Shown here: piece by piece, positions 1-6,806 of the stretch
Layout of the letters: each line of letters starts with the position of its first letter
Numbering within the stretch: the stretch's first letter is position 1
Position numbers and translations under genes: made by a program
The notes under the pieces: generated by a model
The model's database searches: none
What the model was told of the DNA's origin: nothing
Seen by the model: only the letters and a program-made list of their open reading frames with translations
Source of the DNA: Nitrospirota bacterium
GTDB lineage: Bacteria; Nitrospirota; 9FT-COMBO-42-15; HDB-SIOI813
Assembly: GCA_016234155.1 (NCBI GenBank)
Contig: JACRGZ010000123.1
Coordinates: 1-13,349, forward strand
Reading direction: 5' to 3'
Length of the DNA stretch: 13,349 nt

Positions 1-1
1 A

Positions 2-175
2 ATAGAACACATTGACGTTAAGAAGAGCGATATTGAGAAGGTAAGAAAGAGGTTCGGAGTTAAGGATAATGTAGAGGCCTTAATAAAGGCGTTGGATATG
101 GCCGCAGGTAAAATTGAGATTGAAAGTATCTTTGAAAAATACAAAGGGACAAAGATAAAGAGAGTCTATGATTAA
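2..175 (+). CDS. VapB-type antitoxin, 3' part (partial)
   Basis: This reading frame is open from the left edge and gives 57 residues before a TAA; the start lies outside the window. The visible part includes DIEKVRKRFGVKDNVEALIK followed by an acidic and basic tail (ESIFEKYKGTKIKRVYD). That resembles the helical part and C-terminal toxin-binding tail of small ribbon-helix-helix antitoxins encoded just before PIN toxins. Its stop codon lies inside the next gene: the toxin ATG at 168 precedes the antitoxin TAA at 173-175, an 8-base overlap typical of translationally coupled toxin-antitoxin pairs. Family assignment rests mainly on this position and on size; the DNA-binding N-terminus cannot be seen. 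Confidence 0.65.
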   Translation: MEHIDVKKSDIEKVRKRFGVKDNVEALIKALDMAAGKIEIESIFEKYKGTKIKRVYD

Positions 176-584
176 AAAGGTTATAGATACCAATATCTTC
201 ATAGACCGCTTTTCCAGTCCAGATTTATATAGAGGCATTTTTATATCAAGCGGTATAGTTTACCTTTCTTCCATTGTATTAATGGAGCTCAGGGCGGGTG
301 TTCACACAAAGCACGCCTTAAGGGCAATAGACGAAATGTTTTATTTCTTCAGACAGGTTGGCAGGATTTGGGTTCCCTCAATCACGGATTACGAAAAGGC
401 TGGTGAGATTATTTCTAAACTGCAGGTTTCAAAAGGGTATAACATCAAGAAATCTGCTTCAATTACGAATGATTGCTTAATTGCAGCCTCGGTCAGGAGC
501 ATGGGTGCTACTCTTTATACAAAGAACAAGAAAGACTTCATGGCACTACAAGACGTCTTTCATTTTAAGGTTATGTTTGTTTAA
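168..584 (+). CDS. PIN-domain ribonuclease toxin (VapC-like)
   Basis: The 138-residue protein has the length and layout of a type II toxin PIN domain. It has an N-terminal DTNIFID with acidic residue D7, MELRAG with E40, TNDCLIAASVRSMGATLYT with N101 and D102, and a final acidic D123 in NKKDF. These four acidic positions form the metal-binding site of PIN nucleases, which cleave RNA (often tRNA or rRNA) when the partner antitoxin is degraded. All four are present, so the enzyme should be active. The start overlaps the upstream antitoxin end by 8 bases and the SD is weak (AAAGAGAG), which suggests coupled translation. Autorepression by the antitoxin-toxin complex is usual in the family, but the operator would lie outside the window. 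Confidence 0.88.
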   Translation: MIKKVIDTNIFIDRFSSPDLYRGIFISSGIVYLSSIVLMELRAGVHTKHALRAIDEMFYFFRQVGRIWVPSITDYEKAGEIISKLQVSKGYNIKKSASITNDCLIAASVRSMGATLYTKNKKDFMALQDVFHFKVMFV

Positions 585-648
585 GTTTTGAGCTTGATTT
601 TCTTGAAATTTTTAGATTACAGATAGTAATACTAAGGAGGTGATTATC

Positions 649-867
649 ATGGGATTTGCAGTTAAGAAATCAAGAGTTCATCCATATACCACCCGAAATA
701 AAGGAGTCTGTGGTGGTCGAAGCATTATAGAGGGGACAAGGATCCCTGTATGGTCTATTATCCGGTGGTACAAACTTGGTATGTCAATAGAGGAGATAAT
801 GCGGGAGTTCCCTCAACTGGCCCCTCCTCGGCTTAACCTTTTATTACCTGATATACTACCTTACTGA
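649..867 (+). CDS. DUF433 antitoxin-like protein, C-terminally truncated
   Basis: The start is ATG 649, preceded by a strong SD (AAGGAGGTG, 634-642); a GTG at 640 lies inside that SD and is unlikely to be used. The 72-residue product contains the DUF433 core: CGGRSIIEGTRIPVWSIIRW, then SIEEIMREFPQL. This winged-helix-like domain is commonly the antitoxin of a PIN-like (DUF5615) toxin. After FPQL the family normally continues with a helix containing ALxYY; here it becomes APPRLNLLLPDILPY and stops. The last 35 bases overlap the 3' end of the convergent histidine kinase gene. No partner toxin follows. It is probably a remnant cut by the junction with the chemosensory region, although a short functional version cannot be excluded. 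Confidence 0.6.
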   Translation: MGFAVKKSRVHPYTTRNKGVCGGRSIIEGTRIPVWSIIRWYKLGMSIEEIMREFPQLAPPRLNLLLPDILPY

Positions 868-3316
868 GATCAAAGAGTCTGTATGGTTTGGCAATAACGG
901 CGGAAAAACCGTATTTCCTGAAGTCGGACATTATCGCATCGTCCGAGTAGCCGCTTGAGACTATAGCCTTTGCAGCAGGGTCTATCTCCCGCAGTTTATC
1001 TATTGCTTTTCTCCCTCCCATGCCTCCCGGGATGGTAATGTCCATAATTACCGCATCAAAGGGCAACCCCTCTTCTTTTGCCTTCTTGTACAACCTGATA
1101 GCCTCGGCACCATCCTTTGCAAAATCCACCTTGTATCCAAGCGATGATAACATGCTTCCCGCCACATCTCTGATGATCTCTTCGTCATCCATCACCAGTA
1201 TCCTTCCCTTTCCTGGAATGGGTTTTTCCCCAACATCCTTGACCGGGAAGACCTTGACCTGTTTCCGGGATATGGGAAGATAGATACTAAAGGTCGTGCC
1301 GGTTCCCACTTCGGATTCTGCCATAATATAGCCGTCGTGATTACTTATTATTGAATAGACAGTTGCGAGCCCTAGCCCGCTTCCTTTATTTTTTGTCGTA
1401 AAATATGGGTCGAAAATCCGGTCAAGGTTTTCCCCTGGGATACCAATACCGCTGTCATTTATCGTCAGCCTTACATATTTTCCCACCTTTACCGGAAGGT
1501 TGTCTTCATCCTTAACGCTGACATTTTCTGCAGAAATCCTTATTATCCCGTCCTTAGGCCTTGCCTGTTCCGCATTCAGAACCAGGTTATGGATTACCTG
1601 ATTTATCTGCCCTTCATCAATATCAACGAGACAGAGGTCTTCCGCTATAGAAAAATCACAGCGGATACTCGAGCCGCTAAGTACAAAGTTTGCCGAGTCC
1701 ATGATCAATCCGGCTATAGAAACTGTGTTCTTTACGGGTGTCCCGCCCTTGGCAAAGGTAAGCAGTTGCTGGGTGAGATCCTTTGCCTTCAAAGATGCCT
1801 TTTCAATATTCGTCAATGTATTATATGTCCTCTCTTCCGGACTTACATATGCCTTTATGAGGGAGACATTGCCGAGGATCCCGGTCAGCAGGTTGTTGAA
1901 ATCATGGGCAATGCCGCCTGCAAGGGTGCTGATAGATTCCAGCTTGCTTACCTTGAGAAATTCATCTTCCATCTTTTTGCGGATGGAGATATCCCGTAAT
2001 ATAACTATAGCCGCAGGCCGGCCGTGCCAGAGTGTCTTTGATGACGTTATTTCTATAGGGATACTCTTTCCATCCTTCCGTATAATGACTGTCTCGTACT
2101 GGCCTGGTTGGGGTATACCCGCGAGTCTCTTCTTAAATATTTCCATGATTGTTGGAAAGACATCCGGGTGAGCCAAATCCTTTATGCCTGTATTGAGAAG
2201 TTCATTTACGCTGTAACCTGTTATCTCTGTGGTCCGCTTATTCGCATATGCGTGTCTACCCTCGTTATTAACAATCACGATGCCGTCGTTGGCATTTTCA
2301 GCAAGTGTCCTGAAGTTTATCTCAGACGCCTCCAGTTCCTGTGTACGTTCCAGCACCTTTTCTTCGAGTTGCTCATTAAGCGCCTGAAGTTCTCTCTGCA
2401 TGAGGATCAGGTCCTGGTTTTGCTGTACTGCGTTCTCGTAAATGGAGAGGAGGAAATTCAGTATCTGATGACGGCCGGAGGCTATGACATAGTGTTCACC
2501 TCCGAATGTAACATCTACCCCCTTTAAATCTTTTCCCTCATCTGCATGAGTTGAGGCTGATATAAGGGCCTCGACCTTCTCGAGGAGATATTTATCATCG
2601 AAGGGCTTGGTGAAATAGCCGTCTGCCACCACGGATGCCTTGCGGAGGACCTCTTTCCTGTCCATCAACGATGTTATTAATATAACCGGAATGTGCTTGA
2701 GACCCTCATCGTGTTTTATCTCATAGGCAAGCTCATAACCGTCCATGACAGGCATAAGTATGTCACTGATGATGATAGTGGGCATTGTTTCTCTGGCAGC
2801 CTTAAGCCCCTCCCTGCCGTCTGAAGCGATGAGTACGGTGTAGCCACGCTCTTCAAGCAGGTATTTAATCTGTTCAGCCTGTGTGGGGCTGTCCTCAACA
2901 ACAAGGATCCTGACCTGTCTGTCTGCAGATTCGAATTTCGCCTTTAAATGAAGGATAGTCTGGATGCGGGTCAGGAGGAGCTCTTCGCTGTATGGTTTTA
3001 CAATAAAGTCATCTGCGCCGCACTCAAGCCCCTTTATGATCTCCTTAGAGTCGGAAAGCTGTGTCAGCAGGACAACCGGTATATCTACCAGCCTTGGGTC
3101 AGACTTTATCTTACTGCAGAGCTGATAGCCGTCCATCTCCGGCATCAGGATGTCGGCTATAACGATCAGTGCCTTTTGTTTCCCCAAAATGGTCAGGGCA
3201 TCTTTTGCGTTGCAGGCGATAGAAACAGGGTGTCCGAGCTGTTTGAGGCTCAATTCTATCTGCCTTGCCTGCGTGTGACTATCTTCGACTATCAGGATAT
3301 AATTGCTGTCACTCAT
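833..3316 (-). CDS. Hybrid histidine kinase REC-REC-PAS-HisKA-HATPase-REC
   Basis: The 827-residue protein has no predicted membrane segment and is probably cytoplasmic. Domains are REC1 (about 5-120, phosphoacceptor D55 in ADILMPEMDG), REC2 (136-250, D185 in SDILMPVMDG), a linker and coiled coil (265-332), PAS (335-445), HisKA with H471 in GGIAHDFNNLLTG, HATPase (N box HNLVLNAEQA, G1 NDSGIGIP, G2 GSGLGLATVYS), and a C-terminal REC3 (704-827, D759 in MDITIPGGMGG). Every catalytic residue I can check is present. ATG 3316 has the SD AGAGGTG at proper spacing. It is the last gene of the chemosensory operon, 221 bp after cheB. Its two N-terminal receivers make it a plausible CheA target and the operon's output, a role often filled by the GGDEF regulator WspR. 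That connection is inference. No DNA-binding or GGDEF domain is present. Confidence 0.93.
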   Translation of the reverse strand: MSDSNYILIVEDSHTQARQIELSLKQLGHPVSIACNAKDALTILGKQKALIVIADILMPEMDGYQLCSKIKSDPRLVDIPVVLLTQLSDSKEIIKGLECGADDFIVKPYSEELLLTRIQTILHLKAKFESADRQVRILVVEDSPTQAEQIKYLLEERGYTVLIASDGREGLKAARETMPTIIISDILMPVMDGYELAYEIKHDEGLKHIPVILITSLMDRKEVLRKASVVADGYFTKPFDDKYLLEKVEALISASTHADEGKDLKGVDVTFGGEHYVIASGRHQILNFLLSIYENAVQQNQDLILMQRELQALNEQLEEKVLERTQELEASEINFRTLAENANDGIVIVNNEGRHAYANKRTTEITGYSVNELLNTGIKDLAHPDVFPTIMEIFKKRLAGIPQPGQYETVIIRKDGKSIPIEITSSKTLWHGRPAAIVILRDISIRKKMEDEFLKVSKLESISTLAGGIAHDFNNLLTGILGNVSLIKAYVSPEERTYNTLTNIEKASLKAKDLTQQLLTFAKGGTPVKNTVSIAGLIMDSANFVLSGSSIRCDFSIAEDLCLVDIDEGQINQVIHNLVLNAEQARPKDGIIRISAENVSVKDEDNLPVKVGKYVRLTINDSGIGIPGENLDRIFDPYFTTKNKGSGLGLATVYSIISNHDGYIMAESEVGTGTTFSIYLPISRKQVKVFPVKDVGEKPIPGKGRILVMDDEEIIRDVAGSMLSSLGYKVDFAKDGAEAIRLYKKAKEEGLPFDAVIMDITIPGGMGGRKAIDKLREIDPAAKAIVSSGYSDDAIMSDFRKYGFSAVIAKPYRLFDLSKVVYQVIKG

Positions 3317-3339
3317 GTCTGGTCACCTCTCTTTTCCAT
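3313..3339 (-). CDS. Possible 8-codon leader peptide before the hybrid kinase
   Basis: A mini-ORF reading MEKRGDQT starts at ATG 3339 and ends in a TGA that overlaps the kinase start as ATGA (3313-3316). It has its own SD, AGGTGA at 3346-3351, six bases before its ATG. This is the same spacing and the same 14-base context seen before cheA (6768-6781). The mini-ORF also carries the kinase SD. The layout suggests translational coupling. It could equally be a chance ORF in a repeat-derived leader. Confidence 0.35.
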   Translation of the reverse strand: MEKRGDQT

Positions 3340-3343
3340 TGCG

Positions 3344-3357
3344 GTTCACCTGAAAAT
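3344..3357 (-). promoter_or_regulatory. 14-nt SD leader, copy 1 (ATTTTCAGGTGAAC)
   Basis: On the - strand this is ATTTTCAGGTGAAC, identical to 6768-6781 (- strand) and 13192-13205 (+ strand). Here AGGTGA lies six bases before the mini-ORF ATG at 3339. A second, shorter TTTTCAG lies just upstream (about 3360-3366). Confidence 0.6.
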
Positions 3358-3370
3358 CTTTCTGAAAATC

Positions 3371-3502
3371 AGGATTCGAGGGGTCAAGGGTTCAAGTGTA
3401 GGTAGAAAATCCAGTGAAACATGTCCGTTATTTTTCTAACTTCTTGATTCTTACTTCTTACTCCTATCTGGACCCCTTAAATCCTCGACCCCTTGAACCC
3501 TT
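3371..3502. repeat. MITE-like imperfect inverted repeat in the cheB-kinase gap
   Basis: Left arm (about 3371-3398): AGGATTCGAGGGGTCAAGGG and onward. The reverse complement of the right arm (about 3471-3502) reads AGGGTTCAAGGGGTCGAGGA and onward. About four fifths of positions agree over some 28 bases, and mismatches are mostly A/G or C/T changes. The arms enclose about 70 bp of AT-rich sequence. No clear target duplication is visible. The element fills most of the 221-bp intergenic space; no other gene is seen there. Confidence 0.7.
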
Positions 3503-3541
3503 TATTTAATTTTCATCCTCCTTTGTGCGCCTGTGTCTCAT
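3501..3541 (-). repeat. 40-bp duplicated segment, copy A
   Basis: On the - strand this reads through ACAAAGGAGGATGAAAATTA and AATAAA. It matches 9132-9171 at all but about four positions. It overlaps the last codon and stop of cheB and ends exactly where the inverted-repeat element begins. It includes an AGGAGG directly abutting an ATG, too close to work as an SD for that ATG. Confidence 0.7.
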
Positions 3542-4587
3542 TCGCCTTTTATCATGCTTTCAAGCACCTTAGGTATCTTGTCGGGAGGGAGGACAAATTG
3601 GGCCGCACCAAGCCTTACCGCCTCCCCGGGCATGCCAAAAACCACCGAGCTCTTCCTATCCTGTGCTATTGTAACAGCACCCCTTTCTTTCATCAGCTTA
3701 AGTTCATCTGCACCGTCCTTCCCCATACCGGTCAGGAGTACACCTATCATATTTCCGCCAGATGCCCTTGCAGCCGAACGGAAGAGATATGAGACTGAAG
3801 GGCGGATACCGTTTTCCGGGTCGGTCTTGCTAAGGGCTATCCGGCTTTTCCCCTCCAAACCCATATGAAAGTCATCGGGGGCAAAGTATATATGTCCCTG
3901 CAGTATACGCTCTCCGTCCTTAGCTATATGAACAGGGTGTCCGGTGGTTTCTTTAAGCCATTCTGTAAGGCCTTTAAGAAAACCCTTTGCTATGTGCTGA
4001 ACAACCAGCAATGGCGCCGGAAATCCCTTCTGTAAACCTGCGAGTATTGCCTGAATTACAGGTGGCCCGCCTGTGGATGCGCCTATGGCGACAAGTTTAA
4101 TCCTCTCCGGGATCAGATCAGGGCTTAACTGAGGGATAGCAGCACTGCCTCTTCTTGATGGCCGTGTGCGGGGCAAGCGTCTTACCACCTTTATCTCGGA
4201 CATCAGCTTGACGGTTTGGATGAGATTCCTTGTTGCCTCATAATAGTCCGGGTGGGCATTTCCTGCAGGTTTTTCTACAATGGCAACAGCACCTGCCTCC
4301 ATGGCACGGAACGACTTCTCAACGTCTTTGCGGTTATAGCTCGCACTCACAATGACAATGGGTACAGGGTTAGTCTCCATGATCTGGCGGGTTGCCTCAA
4401 GGCCGTTCATCCCCGGCATATTGATATCCATGGTAATTACATCAGGCCTCTTTTCCCGGACAAACTCGACTGCCTCCATGCCATCCTCAGCCGTACCTAT
4501 GACACGGATAGTCTTGTCGCTCTCGAGGATATGCTTCAGGTACTTTCTTACAACCAGTGAGTCTTCTACAATAAGGACATTGATCAT
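3538..4587 (-). CDS. cheB: CheB-type protein-glutamate methylesterase response regulator
   Basis: The 349-residue protein has an N-terminal receiver (1-125, acidic pair E8/D9, phosphoacceptor D54 in TMDINMPGMNG, K107 in EKP), a basic linker (about 135-160), and a C-terminal CheB esterase domain (163-347). The catalytic triad is visible: S171 in IGASTGGP, H198 in VVQHIAKGF and D291 in TGMGKDGADE. It removes methyl groups from receptor glutamates, and also deamidates glutamines, when phosphorylated by CheA, so it supplies the adaptation arm with CheR. It lies 7 bases after cheA on the same strand, so translation is probably coupled; its own SD is weak. Position after the hybrid cheA matches WspF of the Wsp system. 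Confidence 0.95.
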   Translation of the reverse strand: MINVLIVEDSLVVRKYLKHILESDKTIRVIGTAEDGMEAVEFVREKRPDVITMDINMPGMNGLEATRQIMETNPVPIVIVSASYNRKDVEKSFRAMEAGAVAIVEKPAGNAHPDYYEATRNLIQTVKLMSEIKVVRRLPRTRPSRRGSAAIPQLSPDLIPERIKLVAIGASTGGPPVIQAILAGLQKGFPAPLLVVQHIAKGFLKGLTEWLKETTGHPVHIAKDGERILQGHIYFAPDDFHMGLEGKSRIALSKTDPENGIRPSVSYLFRSAARASGGNMIGVLLTGMGKDGADELKLMKERGAVTIAQDRKSSVVFGMPGEAVRLGAAQFVLPPDKIPKVLESMIKGE

Positions 4588-4594
4588 GGGTATT

Positions 4595-6763
4595 TTAAAT
4601 GAGTCTCCTGATCACCTCCAGCAGGTTACTCTGGTCGAAACTGCTCTTCACTATATACGAGTCGGCACCCACCTCGATGCCGCGCTCACGGTCCTCCCTG
4701 CTTTCGAGCGCCGTTACCAGTACAACCGGTAGGTCAGCAAGACTTTTGTCACCCCGTATCTTTGCCGTGAGGTCAAAGCCGTTCATCCCCGGCATATCAA
4801 TATCCGAGACAACCAGATTAAAGTCCTCGTTCTTCAGTGTTGTAATTGCATCAATCCCGTCAACGGCAGTCTTGACCCTGTACCCGGCCGATTCGAGGAT
4901 ATTCTTTAACAGGATCCTTGAGGTAATGGAGTCTTCAACAACTAAGACATACCCTTTTTCTGCCCACCCCTTTTCTTCAGGGATAATAGTTGCCGCAGGT
5001 GCAGCCGTGGCTTTTACTGCCGACCTGATCAGGTCCGGAATATTCAGGATGGGGACAGGCTTTCCAGATCCGAGTATTGCAGCGCCTGCAACATTACGCA
5101 CCCTGGATAATTGTCTGCCGAGGCCTTTGGCCAGTACCTCCTGCTCATTCAACACCTCATCCACGCCCAGGGCGATCTGTTTTTCAGCACTCCGGAGGAC
5201 TATGATCTGTGTGAACATGGAACCTCTCCCGTTTTTCCCCGAAGAAAGCCCTAAGATACTTTCAAGACGGACAAAAGAAACAGGGCGTCCATTTAATGTG
5301 ATAGTCTCCATATTTTCAACGGTCTTTATGTCATCATTATTGACCCGTCCGGTTCTATCAATATTCGTTGCGGGAACAATAAAGACCTGGTTAGAACTCT
5401 TTACAAGTATCCCCCTGAATGTGGCGACAGTGAGTGGGAGGACTATATAGAATGTTGTCCCGGCATGTATGCGTGTCTCCACTGAGATGTCGCCTCCAAG
5501 TCTCTCTACCTTTTCGCGCATTATGGCAAGCCCCAGTCCCCTCCCTGAGACATCAGTTATTACAGGGCTTGTAGAGACTCCCGAGTGGAAGATAAGGTTT
5601 ATTGCATCCTCCCCGCTGAGACTGTCTGCAGCCATCTGTGATATCACCCCGTTTTTTACAGCCTCATCCTTCACCTTCTGGACATCAATCCCAGCTCCGT
5701 CATCTGAGACTATGATCTCAACCTTATCGCCGCTAAACTGCGATATGGCAATCCTGAGAGTGCCGCGACTCATTTTTTTATTAATCATCCTTGCATCGGG
5801 CCCATCGATGCCATGACTTATGGAGTTTCTTATCATGTGGATTAAAGGGTCTTTCATATCCTCAAGCACCCGTCTGTCTATCTCAACCCCTTCCCCTTGT
5901 ACCACAAGATCAACTTCCTTCCCCTCTTCTCTTGCAATATCATGAACAAGTATTGGAAAGCCTTCTAATATTGTTGAGAAAGGGAGCAGCATGACCCTTT
6001 TCACGTCATCAAGAAGGTTATCAATCATCATGCTCATGACCCTGTTGTGTTTCTTAGTTGACTTTATCAACTGGATAAATTTTCTATCAACGGCTGTTAA
6101 TGTGCCGGCAGGGACCTCCGGAAGATCCTTTTTCAGTTGTTCAATCCCTGAAGATAGATCTAAAAGAGTGGTATAGTGTTGTTCTGCAGCCTGTTTTAGA
6201 TTGAGCATCTCTTCCGACTGGAGTAATAGCGAACCGAGCTTTCTGGTGGATATACGGACAGTGTCCGACGGATACTGAATCGTGAAGCCGGAGGCAGAGG
6301 GTGCGGACGCGGGGACGGTCTCTTTTTCTGAGGCATGGATATCAAACTCTGCTCCCCATGCCGATGATTCCAGCTCCGCGATAATCTTTGAGACCTGAAT
6401 CTTCTCTTTATCAGCCTGTTCACCATCAATTGAAGAGACTATCGTGCGGATAGTGTTAATGGTTTTGTAGATGACATCAAACAGTTTACGGGAAGGTCTT
6501 ACACCCTTCTGTTTCCAAACAGAGTATATGCCTTCAATGGAGTGGCACACCGCCTCAATGCCGGTCATATTGACCGCCCGTGCTGCCCCCTTCATGCTGT
6601 GGCATCTCCTGAAGATCGTTTCCACTATCTCTGTCTGAATTGCAGCGGCGGGGATCTTCTCCAGCTCAACTAAACCGGCAGATATAGCATTAAGGTGCTC
6701 CTCAGCCTCTGCCTTGAACGTCGAAAGGAGCCGCCTCCTGAAATCTTCTTCCTTGTTACTCAT
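4595..6763 (-). CDS. cheA: CheA-REC hybrid chemosensory histidine kinase (WspE-like)
   Basis: The 722-residue protein starts at ATG 6763 behind AGGTGA (6770-6775). Domains are Hpt (about 8-135, phosphoacceptor H55 in CHSMKGAAR), dimerisation region (170-260), HATPase (N box HMIRNSISHGID at 309-320, G1 DDGAGID 354-360, G2 GRGLGLAIM 407-415), a CheW-like P5 domain (445-585), and a fused receiver (605-722, D654 in SDIDMPGMNG, K706). There is almost no space between Hpt and the dimerisation region, so the CheY/CheB-binding P2 domain is absent. A P2-less CheA with a C-terminal receiver is typical of WspE, FrzE and related alternative-function systems. It should receive the receptor signal through the two CheWs and phosphorylate its own receiver and CheB. 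Confidence 0.95.
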   Translation of the reverse strand: MSNKEEDFRRRLLSTFKAEAEEHLNAISAGLVELEKIPAAAIQTEIVETIFRRCHSMKGAARAVNMTGIEAVCHSIEGIYSVWKQKGVRPSRKLFDVIYKTINTIRTIVSSIDGEQADKEKIQVSKIIAELESSAWGAEFDIHASEKETVPASAPSASGFTIQYPSDTVRISTRKLGSLLLQSEEMLNLKQAAEQHYTTLLDLSSGIEQLKKDLPEVPAGTLTAVDRKFIQLIKSTKKHNRVMSMMIDNLLDDVKRVMLLPFSTILEGFPILVHDIAREEGKEVDLVVQGEGVEIDRRVLEDMKDPLIHMIRNSISHGIDGPDARMINKKMSRGTLRIAISQFSGDKVEIIVSDDGAGIDVQKVKDEAVKNGVISQMAADSLSGEDAINLIFHSGVSTSPVITDVSGRGLGLAIMREKVERLGGDISVETRIHAGTTFYIVLPLTVATFRGILVKSSNQVFIVPATNIDRTGRVNNDDIKTVENMETITLNGRPVSFVRLESILGLSSGKNGRGSMFTQIIVLRSAEKQIALGVDEVLNEQEVLAKGLGRQLSRVRNVAGAAILGSGKPVPILNIPDLIRSAVKATAAPAATIIPEEKGWAEKGYVLVVEDSITSRILLKNILESAGYRVKTAVDGIDAITTLKNEDFNLVVSDIDMPGMNGFDLTAKIRGDKSLADLPVVLVTALESREDRERGIEVGADSYIVKSSFDQSNLLEVIRRLI

Positions 6764-6767
6764 AGTA

Positions 6768-6781
6768 GTTCACCTGAAAAT
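6768..6781 (-). promoter_or_regulatory. 14-nt SD leader of cheA, copy 2 (ATTTTCAGGTGAAC)
   Basis: This lies in the 43-bp gap between the receptor gene stop and cheA. AGGTGA is six bases from the cheA ATG, so it works as the ribosome binding site. The same 14 bases occur before the kinase mini-ORF and before the ATG at 13210. Confidence 0.7.
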
Positions 6782-6806
6782 AACCCCATCCCCACTCTAC
6801 GGCTAC

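Noticed and set aside
819..900. A +1 frame after the DUF433 core reads LTFYYLIYYLTEIKES, faintly like the missing DUF433 C-terminal helix, suggesting a frameshift
   Set aside because: The same bases on the - strand encode the well-conserved end of the kinase receiver (AKPYRLFDLSKVVYQVIKG), which explains the sequence better. The resemblance is probably chance.
4599..5450. Long open frame (283 codons) on the + strand, and many similar frames opposite the chemosensory genes
   Set aside because: They lie antisense to genes with clear domains and motifs, have serine-, threonine- and proline-rich low-complexity translations, and match no family I recognise. They are mirror frames of the real genes.
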